Origin: Alphaproteobacteria bacterium RIFCSPHIGHO2_01_FULL_41_14
GTDB taxonomy: Bacteria > Pseudomonadota > Alphaproteobacteria > UBA7879 > UBA5542
Assembly (NCBI GenBank): GCA_001767855.1
Contig: MEMF01000001.1
Location: forward strand, 1 to 64,000
Length of the DNA stretch: 64,000 nt
Direction of reading: 5' to 3'
A model generated the notes under the pieces. That model was not told the DNA's origin and ran no database searches. It worked only from the letters and a program-made list of their open reading frames with translations. Below are positions 34,841 through 42,992 of this stretch, one piece after another. The translations under genes were made by a program, and so were the position numbers. Numbering within the stretch: position 1 is the stretch's first letter; the number at the start of each line of letters is the position of its first letter.

Positions 34841-36145
34841 TTATTCCAGTGCATCCAAACACTGGGCATAGGTAATGGGGTGTTTTAAATACACACTCAA
34901 AAACGACCCACAATGACTGCAAGAGATCTCCCATTTTTCCATGGATTTTCGACACTTGGTGCACTTGTAGGGATAAGAGATTTGCTGCATGGCTTTCTTT
35001 AGGTAGGTGAGCACATCCGGCATATTGTTCTTTTCTTTTTTCGTCAAAGCCGCTTTTAAAACATAGGCTTCCGGCACGTCCTTAGGCAACAGAGCCAAGA
35101 CACGTTTCGCTTCTCCCCACAACTTAGCTTGGATAAAATATGTAATCAGAATCAACTGACTCACCGGGTGGTCAGGCATCAGATCATAGAGTTGCCGCGC
35201 TTGTCGTGCTTTTGATAAAGGTTGGCTATCTGTGCCCAGTAAGTCACAATAAACGTCTGCAATGGCCCAGGATGGTTTGTCTGACCACGCTTTTTCTAAA
35301 AGAGTCTGAGCCGCGCGTTTGTCTTTTTTGGTTGCGAGCAGTCGGGCAAAACTCAAGAGATTGTCTAAAAAGTGGGGGTCATATTTATAAGACGTTTCCA
35401 TGCGGGAAAGTTTTTCGCTCTCAGGAAGGGAACGTTCAAGGGAAAGTTGGTACCAAAGAAACCCGTAGATGTGATTCGATTCTTCTTGGGTGAAGCTGCC
35501 TTTTTTGTTGGATTGTTTCAAAAGGTCTAAAGCCTCGTTCCAGTCAGCGGCCGCAATGGCTACTTTTAACGCTTGCTTCAAAAACCAGCCTTGATCTCCA
35601 TGGGCTTTAGAAGAAGAGGCAATCAGTTTTTTCGCAAGGTCCAGCCGCTTGCTTTTCAATGCCGCGCCAATCTCGTCATACCAAGCCATGGCCGTAAATT
35701 CCTCAAACTGCTTTAGATGAGATAAAGCCAAACTTTCCGTCTTCCTATCGTGTAGAATTTGAGATGCTTTTAAGAGGGCAATGGCTGGCAAGGCCGATTC
35801 AGGGTTCAGGTTCATGGCTTCTTTGGCTAATTGCTGGGCTTCTTTCAGATTACCAAATTCAATGGCTGAAAAAGCTTGGGCGAGTACCTTATGAGGATTT
35901 GTTTTAAGATGGGATCCCACACTCAGAATTTGTTTCACAATCCAAACAAGACCTTGCCAACCAGAAGAAATAAGAGCGGCTAAAATAAAGAGCAGAAACA
36001 CCAGAAGTAGGACGAAGGAAATCGTTGTTTCAATTTCATACCCTAACCAATTTAAAGTAAGTGTCCCAGGATTGTTGGCAAGCCAAAAAACAAAGCCAAC
36101 AATTAAAATAAGTCTTAATAAAAATCCAATCTTTCTAGACAGCAT
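34841..36145 (-). CDS. hemY: HemY-like TPR membrane protein with C-terminal zinc ribbon
   Basis: A 434-residue inner-membrane protein with two N-terminal transmembrane helices (about residues 7-24 and 41-63), the HemY_N region (WLANNPGTLTLNWLGYEIE), TPR-like helices (about 85-385) and a C-terminal Cys4 ribbon (Cys395, Cys398, Cys409, Cys412). The ribbon resembles the rubredoxin-like end of LapB/YciM. HemY proteins are tied to haem synthesis by genetics only. It lies 3 bases after the mitofilin-like gene as in other alphaproteobacteria, but hemC and hemD are not present here. Confidence 0.85.
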   Translation of the reverse strand: MLSRKIGFLLRLILIVGFVFWLANNPGTLTLNWLGYEIETTISFVLLLVFLLFILAALISSGWQGLVWIVKQILSVGSHLKTNPHKVLAQAFSAIEFGNLKEAQQLAKEAMNLNPESALPAIALLKASQILHDRKTESLALSHLKQFEEFTAMAWYDEIGAALKSKRLDLAKKLIASSSKAHGDQGWFLKQALKVAIAAADWNEALDLLKQSNKKGSFTQEESNHIYGFLWYQLSLERSLPESEKLSRMETSYKYDPHFLDNLLSFARLLATKKDKRAAQTLLEKAWSDKPSWAIADVYCDLLGTDSQPLSKARQARQLYDLMPDHPVSQLILITYFIQAKLWGEAKRVLALLPKDVPEAYVLKAALTKKEKNNMPDVLTYLKKAMQQISYPYKCTKCRKSMEKWEISCSHCGSFLSVYLKHPITYAQCLDALE

Positions 36146-36148
36146 TTC

Positions 36149-36907
36149 CTATATCCTCAAGCCATTAAAAACAAGCTCCTCCAAAGATCTCAATGCTTGT
36201 TTTACGTCGAGTCTGATTTTCAGAGATTGACTCCACTCTTGATACTCAGGGAAATTCTTTTCAATAAAGAGAAGGGCTTTTTGGGTATGATCATTCCGGA
36301 TGAGGGTACAGAGCGTATCTATTTTTTCTTTTTCTTGGAAATTTCTAATTTTTAGAAAGTTATTAAAGAAATAAAATATTTTCTCTCCTAAAGCCCCAGA
36401 GCCAGACTTTTGGGGAGGGGTATAGGATCTAAAAGAAGTCTCAATGCCGGAAGGCGGGGTAATGCCTTGGGTATTGTTTCTTAAAATATCGAATCGGGGA
36501 TCTTGAAGGGGCGGTCCAACGAGCTGATCTAATTTTGAGAAAGACGCAGAGAAATTTTTTCCCGTCAAGACACGGCGCTCTAACCTAGAAAAAATAAATA
36601 TTTTCTGGAAATTATCAGAAATCCTTCTCAAAGCCTCTTTGTTGGCGAGAGTGATTTGGGCCGTTTGGCCGGATGATCCTTGCTCTGCTAACTGCTGGCG
36701 CAATGTTTGGATTTCTGCCCGAGCGGTTTGAAGCGCTTTTAGATTGATTTGATCATCTGAGACAGAAAAACTTTTACATTGAAAGAGAAAATATCCCCCC
36801 ATGCCGGCGGTGATCAAAAAAGCGCTAAGCAAAATCCAAACCCACCGGTTGCTTTTCGAAGGCATCACAGGGAGAGGTTTCGCTTTAATCTCAGATTTTT
36901 GAACCAT
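36149..36907 (-). CDS. Mitofilin/Mic60-like membrane protein
   Basis: A 252-residue protein with a cytoplasmic N-terminus, one transmembrane helix (about residues 24-43) and a periplasmic coiled-coil and helical part (about 55-250) ending LDVKQALRSLEELVFNGLRI. Sequence conservation is weak, but position directly before hemY, the topology and the length fit the alphaproteobacterial Mic60 (COG4223) group, the bacterial relative of the mitochondrial crista protein. The coiled coil is shorter than usual. Confidence rests mainly on context. Confidence 0.65.
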   Translation of the reverse strand: MVQKSEIKAKPLPVMPSKSNRWVWILLSAFLITAGMGGYFLFQCKSFSVSDDQINLKALQTARAEIQTLRQQLAEQGSSGQTAQITLANKEALRRISDNFQKIFIFSRLERRVLTGKNFSASFSKLDQLVGPPLQDPRFDILRNNTQGITPPSGIETSFRSYTPPQKSGSGALGEKIFYFFNNFLKIRNFQEKEKIDTLCTLIRNDHTQKALLFIEKNFPEYQEWSQSLKIRLDVKQALRSLEELVFNGLRI

Positions 36908-36995
36908 GGAAACAATCTAAGATATTTTTTTTAAATATGCCACTGAAAAGGGAGCTTAAGATAAATAAAACAAAGAAAGTTTCGGAAGTCTGAAT

Positions 36996-37469
36996 TTAGA
37001 CAAAAGAAATATCGAGAATTTTATAAACTTTTTCTCCCCGAGGCGTTTTCACTTCCACGATATCGTTCACTTTTTTGCCAATAAGACTGCGGGCTAACGG
37101 AGAATTAATGGGAAGAAGCCCTTGCTTAATATCCGCCTCATCCACGCCTACAATTTGATACTTTGATTTTTCTTTGACAAGCTCGTCAGACAATCTAACT
37201 GTTGCACCAAACTTAATGGTATCTCCGGAAAGCTTTTGAACATCAATCACCTCAGCGCGACTGGTTTTATCTTCCAACTCGTTAATACGCCCCTCTACAA
37301 AAGATTGACGTTCGCGGGCGGCATGATACTCGGCATTCTCGGAAAGGTCTCCATGGGCGCGGGCGTCTTCAATCGCTTTAATCACGGCCGGACGTTCAAC
37401 TGATTTTAAATGCGCTAGCTCGGCTTCTAATCTTTTGAGGCCTCGGGCAGTTAATGGAATTCTTTCCAT
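36996..37469 (-). CDS. greA: Transcription elongation factor GreA
   Basis: Rescues backtracked RNA polymerase by stimulating transcript cleavage. The 157-residue product has the N-terminal coiled coil with the catalytic acidic tip (DARAHGDLSENAEYHAARE) and a C-terminal FKBP-like domain (SPLARSLIGKKVNDIVEV). The ribosome-binding site AGGAGTTAC lies before the ATG. In many alphaproteobacteria carB precedes greA; it is absent here. Confidence 0.97.
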   Translation of the reverse strand: MERIPLTARGLKRLEAELAHLKSVERPAVIKAIEDARAHGDLSENAEYHAARERQSFVEGRINELEDKTSRAEVIDVQKLSGDTIKFGATVRLSDELVKEKSKYQIVGVDEADIKQGLLPINSPLARSLIGKKVNDIVEVKTPRGEKVYKILDISFV

Positions 37470-37525
37470 TTGTAACTCCTTAAATTTAATACAGCTTGCT
37501 AATTACCGTAGTTGACCCCCTAAAA

Positions 37526-37672
37526 TCAAGTAAAATCTTTCATAGATTGCAGTATAGATTGTTTTAAAAGAAGGCGCTGTGGGGAATGAAACAGTGCAAA
37601 AACAAGAGGATCTCTTTCGACTTTAGAGGGGAGATCTTTGGGGATTGCTTGGGCATTGGTTCGTTTAATCAT
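37526..37672 (-). CDS. Possible small ORF or remnant of a longer minus-strand gene
   Basis: The 349-base gap between greA and the Bax-inhibitor gene has a minus-strand frame open from about 37810 to the stop at 37526, roughly 90 codons. The only ATG in it is at 37672, giving 48 residues (MIKRTNAQAIPKDLPSKVER and on). Upstream codons read like protein (HPPNPHEYFQNFQLVTES) but have no usual start codon. It is not recognised. It could be a short gene or the 3' remains of a longer one. Confidence 0.3.
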   Translation of the reverse strand: MIKRTNAQAIPKDLPSKVERDPLVFALFHSPQRLLLKQSILQSMKDFT

Positions 37673-37745
37673 ACTTTCTGTAACCAGTTGAAAGTTTTGG
37701 AAATATTCATGTGGGTTTGGAGGATGAATCCCTTTTTTGCTTTTA

Positions 37746-37774
37746 TTGTATTCCTTTTTTAAATATGGTAAAAT
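37746..37774 (+). promoter_or_regulatory. Probable extended -10 promoter of the Bax-inhibitor gene
   Basis: TAAAAT (37769-37774) preceded by TGG (an extended -10 TGn), with TTGTAT at 37746-37751 and a 17-base spacer. The start codon lies 45 bases on. Confidence 0.45.
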
Positions 37775-37818
37775 CAGCCCTGATTTGGGATTTAGATCAT
37801 TATGATGGAGAATTAATT

Positions 37819-38559
37819 ATGTCAGATCTTCGATATAAAGTTATTAATCAAACAGGCTCTCGAGCGTCCGAGATGGATCTTGGGTTGCGTGGCTATATGA
37901 TGAAAGTCTATGGGTATATGTTTATGGGGCTGATCCTTACAGGATTTATGGCCTTTTCTGTGACTCAAGTTCCGGCACTGCAACAGTTGCTTTTTGCGGT
38001 TGATGCCACGGGCAGATATGTGCCCAGCGGGTTTACGTGGCTTTTGTTCTTTGCCCAACTCGGCACCGTCTTTTATTTGTCGCTTAGAATCAACCAATTA
38101 AGAGCCGCGACAGCAAGGCTCATCTTTTTAGGATATGCCATGCTGATGGGATTAAGCCTGTCTTCCATTTTTTTGGTGTACACAGGGGCAAGCTTAACGC
38201 GTGTATTTTTCATCACGTCTTCCGTTTTTGGAATCATGAGTCTTTATGGCTATATCACCAAGCGTGATTTGTCCGGTCTAGGGTCTTTCTTTCTTATGGG
38301 ACTTATCGGGGTAGTGCTCGCGTCTGTTGTGAATATATTCTTAAAAAGCTCCATGATGGAATTCATTATCTCGATTTTGGGCGTGATCATTTTCACGGGG
38401 CTCACCGCGTATGATACCCAAAGAGTTAAGGAAATCTACTACGAGCATGACTCGGGCGAAGTACAGTCGAAAAAAGCCGTTATGGGCGCGCTGGCTCTCT
38501 ATCTCGACTTTATCAATCTGTTTCTACTTTTATTAAGATTCTTGGGCGACCGTCGCTAA
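37819..38559 (+). CDS. Bax inhibitor-1/YccA family membrane protein
   Basis: A 246-residue protein with seven hydrophobic helices; the start ATG 37819 is placed by GGAG 8 bases upstream, and the longer frame from 37711 is not credible because it runs through the promoter. Conserved blocks include the helix GLILTGFMAFSVTQ, GLSLSSIFLVYTG and the C-terminal FTGLTAYDTQRVKE, which holds the di-aspartyl-type pore residues of the TMBIM family. Bacterial YccA modulates FtsH; ftsH is also in this window at 46397-48352. Its 3' end overlaps the convergent gspM-like gene by 47 bases. Confidence 0.92.
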   Translation: MSDLRYKVINQTGSRASEMDLGLRGYMMKVYGYMFMGLILTGFMAFSVTQVPALQQLLFAVDATGRYVPSGFTWLLFFAQLGTVFYLSLRINQLRAATARLIFLGYAMLMGLSLSSIFLVYTGASLTRVFFITSSVFGIMSLYGYITKRDLSGLGSFFLMGLIGVVLASVVNIFLKSSMMEFIISILGVIIFTGLTAYDTQRVKEIYYEHDSGEVQSKKAVMGALALYLDFINLFLLLLRFLGDRR

Positions 38560-38722
38560 GTCGTTTCTCTAATTCTTGTTGTCTTTTATGATGATATAAG
38601 ATCTCCCTGTGCTCCAGGGAGATCTTTTTTTGGGCGGCGGTTATTTCTTTTTGTTCGTGATAGAAAAGACCAAACACATAATACCGATAAACAAGAGATC
38701 CCACAATCAGACCGCTGAGCAT
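38513..38722 (-). CDS. Small bitopic protein at the end of the secretion operon (GspM/PilO-like position)
   Basis: A 69-residue product from ATG 38722 with one transmembrane helix (MLSGLIVGSLVYRYYVFGLF) followed by a coiled-coil-like periplasmic part (EITAAQKKISLEHREILYHH). The frame is open to 38899 but that part overlaps the preceding gene. Sequence similarity is not recognisable; the topology and place after a GspL-like gene suggest a GspM/PilO-type partner, much shortened. It overlaps the 3' end of the Bax-inhibitor gene. Confidence 0.45.
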   Translation of the reverse strand: MLSGLIVGSLVYRYYVFGLFYHEQKEITAAQKKISLEHREILYHHKRQQELEKRLSDGRPRILIKVETD

Positions 38723-38757
38723 GACAAAAAGTATCTTGGTGGTACGTTCTGAGGATC

Positions 38758-39573
38758 CTATTTCTGCCCTCCAAAATGAGCCTTCACCTTTCGATACTCT
38801 GGGGTGTTGATCTTTGTTTCCATCTGCCTCAACGCCTGTCGAGAGCGGTGCAATTGGGCCTCCCATATTTTCAGAGAATAAAGGGTGTACCCCACACACA
38901 AAACAAAGAGGAACCCTGCCGCCAAAGTTTTGTGCAAATAAGTGGGGGGCATCTTAAAAGAAGAGAAAGGGGAAATGTGTTCAAGAGGGGAAGAAAGAGG
39001 AACGGAGGAGATCCCTTCTTTAAAGCCCCTTTTCCGCATTTCATGGAGACTTTTCTGCACATGATCTTCCACCTTTTCTTCAGGCATAGGGGGTGTGAAG
39101 AGGGTGAATAAAAAGGTCTTTGAGAAAGCACATTGCCACAGCCCAAGAGCTGGATGGAAATAAAAGAAGAGGGTGGGCTCTGCAGTGCGTTTGGGGATGG
39201 TTTTTAAGAGGTCAAGAAGCACGCAGCTGGTTTTCAGAAGGGGACCTTTTTTTAAGGAAGCGGGAAGAGTGGGGTGGAAAAAAAAGGCCTGATGCCATGA
39301 CAGGAAATAAAGAGCAGCGTGGGAGACACCGGTTTTCTTTTGGATCCAAAAGAGCGCTTTTTCCCAAGGAGAAAGGTCCCTGAGATCGCAGAGGGTCTGG
39401 AAGGATTCTTGTTCGAGATACACCACACGAGGAGTCTCTTTATGGTGTGTCCACAAGGGAGATGAGAGAAACTCTTCTAGGGTGGAAAAGGCGTAAGACT
39501 CTCGCGTCTTTTTCTTTTCTATCACCGAGACGAAGAGGGTAGGATCTAGAAAAACAATGACAAGTAGAAGCAT
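38758..39573 (-). CDS. GspL/PilN-like bitopic membrane protein
   Basis: A 271-residue protein starting at the ATG (39573) just after the gspF stop, with AGGA 7 bases upstream; ATG 39591 is an alternative. It has a weakly conserved cytoplasmic N-part (about residues 1-210), one transmembrane helix (LAAGFLFVLCVGYTLYSL, about 219-237) and a short coiled periplasmic end. This is the layout of GspL and PilM-PilN type assembly proteins, and it follows gspE and gspF. The sequence itself is not diagnostic. Confidence 0.5.
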   Translation of the reverse strand: MLLLVIVFLDPTLFVSVIEKKKTRESYAFSTLEEFLSSPLWTHHKETPRVVYLEQESFQTLCDLRDLSPWEKALFWIQKKTGVSHAALYFLSWHQAFFFHPTLPASLKKGPLLKTSCVLLDLLKTIPKRTAEPTLFFYFHPALGLWQCAFSKTFLFTLFTPPMPEEKVEDHVQKSLHEMRKRGFKEGISSVPLSSPLEHISPFSSFKMPPTYLHKTLAAGFLFVLCVGYTLYSLKIWEAQLHRSRQALRQMETKINTPEYRKVKAHFGGQK

Positions 39574-39574
39574 A

Positions 39575-40747
39575 TTAGAGTCCTGATACATTATAAAGGG
39601 GGTAAAATATACCCAGTACGACCCAGATTAAAAATCCTCCCATCAGAAGAAGGCAGAGAATGGGCAGAAAGTCTTTCAAAAAATCAATTTGATAGTGAGC
39701 CATTTCACTATAGTAATCTCGAATAGTCAAAAAACTATCCGTCAGATTATTGGATTCTTCCCCGGCTTTAATAAAATGGGACATCAGGGAAGGAATGGTT
39801 TTAACCGACTCAAAGGAATGGGAAAGACTTTGCCCTTTTGTGAGCTGTGCGCGCACCCTCTCTAGAATTGAGGTTAGATACAAATTGTCTGTTTGAGTGG
39901 CGGTGATTTGCAATGCTTTCAGAAGAAAAATGTCCGATTTCAGCAAAAGGAAGAGACTCATGCTGATGCGGATAATCCACAGTTTTACTAAGAAGGGCCC
40001 CAACAAAGGGATATGAATCAATGTTTTGTGCCAGAGGTATTTTATTTTCTTAACTCTTGTTAAAAAAAAGAAAGAAACACTCGTAAAAATGAACCCTAAA
40101 AAGACAAAGCTACCATAGTGACACCACACGTCTGTAAAACGTAACAACAAAGAGGTGGAAAGACTTTGTTCGAGGTTCATCGCGACCAAAAAAGATTTAA
40201 GGGGCGGCACCAAAAATGTGGTGAGGGTGATCATGAGAACGATCAATAAAAAGAACAAAATGAAAGGATAACGGAGCGACTGAACCAATGTTTTTTGAAA
40301 TTTATTTTTCCATAAGAGATACACTTTAATGTGGGCAAAGGATTGGGCCAAGTTTCCATTGGCCTCTCCTATCGTGATCAGCTCTATAAACACAGGATCA
40401 AAAAAAGTTTTTTCCGAACGAATGGCTTCAGAAAGACTAAAGCCGCCCTCAATTTTCTTTTGTAAAAAAAGGGCTGAAGTGCGCAGCGAACGGGAGGATT
40501 GCCGGCTGATATGGTAGAGCGCTGTGTGGAGAGAGAGGCCTGCCTTTAAGAGATATTCTAAATGGCTCGAGAGGGCCAATGAGTCTTGAAAAGAGAGTCT
40601 CTTAGAGATCCATGGATTAGGAAAATACCAAAGAACGTGGATATTCTGGGCCACGAGTTTTTCTAAAAACTCTGCCAAGGTGGGAGCGTCTAACATTCCT
40701 GTCACCGTCCTTTTGTCTTGAAGCCCCTTGTACCTATAAAGTGTCAT
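39575..40747 (-). CDS. Type II secretion/type IV pilus inner-membrane platform protein (GspF/PilC family)
   Basis: A 390-residue protein with two T2SSF domains (about residues 50-170 and 255-375; SSHLEYLLKAGLSLHTALY, FVELITIGEANGNLAQSF and FIKAGEESNNLTDSF) and three transmembrane helices (about 153-180, 205-230 and 360-385). It begins with the YRYKGLQDKRTVTG block typical of GspF. The start overlaps the end of the ATPase gene by 4 bases (ATGA). Confidence 0.93.
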   Translation of the reverse strand: MTLYRYKGLQDKRTVTGMLDAPTLAEFLEKLVAQNIHVLWYFPNPWISKRLSFQDSLALSSHLEYLLKAGLSLHTALYHISRQSSRSLRTSALFLQKKIEGGFSLSEAIRSEKTFFDPVFIELITIGEANGNLAQSFAHIKVYLLWKNKFQKTLVQSLRYPFILFFLLIVLMITLTTFLVPPLKSFLVAMNLEQSLSTSLLLRFTDVWCHYGSFVFLGFIFTSVSFFFLTRVKKIKYLWHKTLIHIPLLGPFLVKLWIIRISMSLFLLLKSDIFLLKALQITATQTDNLYLTSILERVRAQLTKGQSLSHSFESVKTIPSLMSHFIKAGEESNNLTDSFLTIRDYYSEMAHYQIDFLKDFLPILCLLLMGGFLIWVVLGIFYPLYNVSGL

Positions 40748-42477
40748 AAGATTTCCTTTTCAAGCGACACAACAGAACATAATTCGGAAAGGGAGGTGAG
40801 CCCTTCCAAGAGGGCCTGGATGCCTTGTTCGGCGAGAGGGACGTACCCTATTGTGCGTGCTTCTTTTTCAAGAACAGCCAGGGGTGCTTTGTCGAGGATG
40901 AGCTGATTAAAGGCCTCTGTACAGGGAATAAACTCCACCAGCGGGAACCGTCCTTTGTATCCTGTTTGATGACAAAAAGAACATCCAATCGGATCATACA
41001 CAAATTGATCTGTGTCTTCTTGAATCAGGCAAGACTCTTGAAAGGAGAGAGGGCGTCTCTGCCGACACCGGGGGCACAGGGAACGGATAAGACGTTGGGA
41101 GAGAAGGCCCTTTAGGTTCCCCGCCAGGGCGGCCGAAGAGAGACCAAGATCCGTCAACCGCTGGATGGTTCCCAAGGCACGGGGGGCATGGAGGGTGGTA
41201 TAAACTTGGTGCCCAGTCATGGAGGCCCTTAGTGCCATTTGTGCCGTGTCAGCGTCGCGCACCTCCCCAATAAACAAAATGTCGGGGTCTTGTCGGAGAA
41301 TAGAGCGCACTCCATTGGCAAACGTAAAAAAAGAGTTCTCTTGGATCTCTGTTTGTCGCACAAAGGGCAGTTCATATTCGATGGGTTGCTCCAGTGTCAT
41401 GATATTGCGAGCGGGGGTATTCAGATGAGTGAGAATGGAATAGAGCGTTGTCGTTTTTCCAGACCCTGTGGGGCCTGACACAATGAATAATCCTTGCGGG
41501 ATTTGAAGAGTGTCTTTAAGGCAAGCAATGGTTGGTAAAGGGAACCCAATCTCGTGCAGAGACAGGAGAGCTTTCACTCTATCTAAGACACGAATCACGA
41601 TGCTCTCCCCATGTTTGGTGGGATGGGTAGAGACACGAAAATCGATTTCTTCGCCCTCTATTTTTCTTGAGAATCGTCCCGATTGGGGGAGGCGACTTTC
41701 CGCAATGTTCATTTGGGAACAGACTTTTAAATGCACACAGAAACTATCCCAAAAATCTCTATGGAAAGAATGGTAAAGCAATAACTGTCCGTCAACCCGG
41801 AGTCGTATCCGGATAAACTTACTTTCAGTTTCGAGATGAATATCGGAGGCTCTTTGGTGGACGGCTTCTGTCAAGCATCTGTCGAGAATACGGGGGATGA
41901 GTTCCGCAGAGACAAGGGAGGGTACGGTCAAGGAAGAGGAGTCCAGCGTCGCGAAAAGGTCAGATAAAGATGGGTCTTCCTGCTCGGGGAGACGTCTCAA
42001 CCTTTCTATCTGAGACGCGGGGGCCACATAAAAAATACACTGGAAAGAAGACAGTTGATAGGTAAGATGGCTTCTGTCTCGTTCCTTCAAAGGGTCGGCA
42101 ACGGCAATATGGAGCGTCTCCTCTTCTTTTTTAAAAGGCAGCCAAGTGGGGTGAGAAGATAACTCGGTGGACAACAGCGGAGATAGTTCTGTGAAGAGGG
42201 GGTGGACATGACTGAGATCGGTATGACTTAGATCCGCGAGAGGCAGACCGGAAAAATCAGACAAAAGTTCGGTTAGCTGTTCTTCATTTATCAGGTGGAG
42301 ATTAAGCAAGATTTTTTCAAAAGAGCGTCGTTCTTTGCCCTTCTCGCGACGTACTACAGAGAGCAAATCCGGGGATAAGATTTGACACTGAACTAAAAAA
42401 GACTCAAAAGAGGGGGCGTCTAAGTTCTTGACCGCATCATTCATAGCATGCCGCTCTGTTATCTTGACAGGCATCAT
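40744..42477 (-). CDS. Type II secretion/type IV pilus assembly ATPase (GspE/PilB family)
   Basis: Cytoplasmic hexameric ATPase that drives pilin or pseudopilin assembly. The 577-residue product has an MshEN-like N-part (about residues 25-165), SDIHLE, Walker A GPTGSGKT (335-342), the Asp box RQDPDILFIGEVRD, TLHAPRA, and the zinc-binding CPRC..CSFC (about 478-523). All motifs of an active ATPase are present. A start at the ATG 42444 (MNDAVKNLD) is also possible. It sits between the prepilin peptidase gene and gspF. Confidence 0.95.
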   Translation of the reverse strand: MMPVKITERHAMNDAVKNLDAPSFESFLVQCQILSPDLLSVVRREKGKERRSFEKILLNLHLINEEQLTELLSDFSGLPLADLSHTDLSHVHPLFTELSPLLSTELSSHPTWLPFKKEEETLHIAVADPLKERDRSHLTYQLSSFQCIFYVAPASQIERLRRLPEQEDPSLSDLFATLDSSSLTVPSLVSAELIPRILDRCLTEAVHQRASDIHLETESKFIRIRLRVDGQLLLYHSFHRDFWDSFCVHLKVCSQMNIAESRLPQSGRFSRKIEGEEIDFRVSTHPTKHGESIVIRVLDRVKALLSLHEIGFPLPTIACLKDTLQIPQGLFIVSGPTGSGKTTTLYSILTHLNTPARNIMTLEQPIEYELPFVRQTEIQENSFFTFANGVRSILRQDPDILFIGEVRDADTAQMALRASMTGHQVYTTLHAPRALGTIQRLTDLGLSSAALAGNLKGLLSQRLIRSLCPRCRQRRPLSFQESCLIQEDTDQFVYDPIGCSFCHQTGYKGRFPLVEFIPCTEAFNQLILDKAPLAVLEKEARTIGYVPLAEQGIQALLEGLTSLSELCSVVSLEKEIL

Positions 42478-42519
42478 AGGCAGAAAGATAAAGGTGAAAA
42501 AGTAGAAAAAAAGAGAAAA

Positions 42520-42987
42520 TTATAAACGGGACAAGGAACTCACTCTAGCGAACCCCACCACCCCTACCAGGGCGAACATCAAGGCGGGGCCGAGCGGAAA
42601 GGTTTTTTGGGGGGATGTCTTTTTTTTATAAACAACAGCCCAGAGTCCTCCTAAGACGCCACTTGTAATCAGAAAGAAGGGAAGTGTCTCAAGGGGCACA
42701 AAAAAACAGGCAAGACAAAAAAGCTTCAAGTCGCCAGCGCCGACAAAGCTCCTATATTTTGGCAAGAAAAGAAATACCCCCACGAGGCTGAGTCCAAGGA
42801 GGCCAGAGAGAAGTAGGGGAAGGAGGGCAGAGAGGGTAGCATCCTTCTGGAAAATGTGCCCATAATGCCAGCAGAGAAGAAATCCTAAAGCGATCAGCGC
42901 CAGATTCGGGATTCTGCCGTATCTAATGTCCTGATAGCTAATCCACAGGGCAATCAGGCCAAGCAGCGGGAAAAAAAAGAGGCCCAA
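42520..42987 (-). CDS. Prepilin peptidase, A24 family (short, lacks the N-methylation domain)
   Basis: A 155-residue membrane protein with several helices. GAGDLKLFCLA carries the second catalytic aspartate (GxGD motif), and SYQDIRYGRIPN the first. Both aspartates of an A24 peptidase are therefore present. There is no N-terminal cytoplasmic methyltransferase domain with cysteine ribbon, so this is the short TadV/FlaK-like form. It cleaves the leader of pilins or pseudopilins. It lies between trcR (5 bases) and gspE. Confidence 0.85.
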   Translation of the reverse strand: MGLFFFPLLGLIALWISYQDIRYGRIPNLALIALGFLLCWHYGHIFQKDATLSALLPLLLSGLLGLSLVGVFLFLPKYRSFVGAGDLKLFCLACFFVPLETLPFFLITSGVLGGLWAVVYKKKTSPQKTFPLGPALMFALVGVVGFARVSSLSRL

Positions 42988-42992
42988 GGCTT

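Noticed and set aside
38723..38899. Extended N-terminus of the gspM-like frame
   Set aside because: It would overlap the GspL-like gene by about 140 bases; the internal ATG gives a sensible membrane protein.
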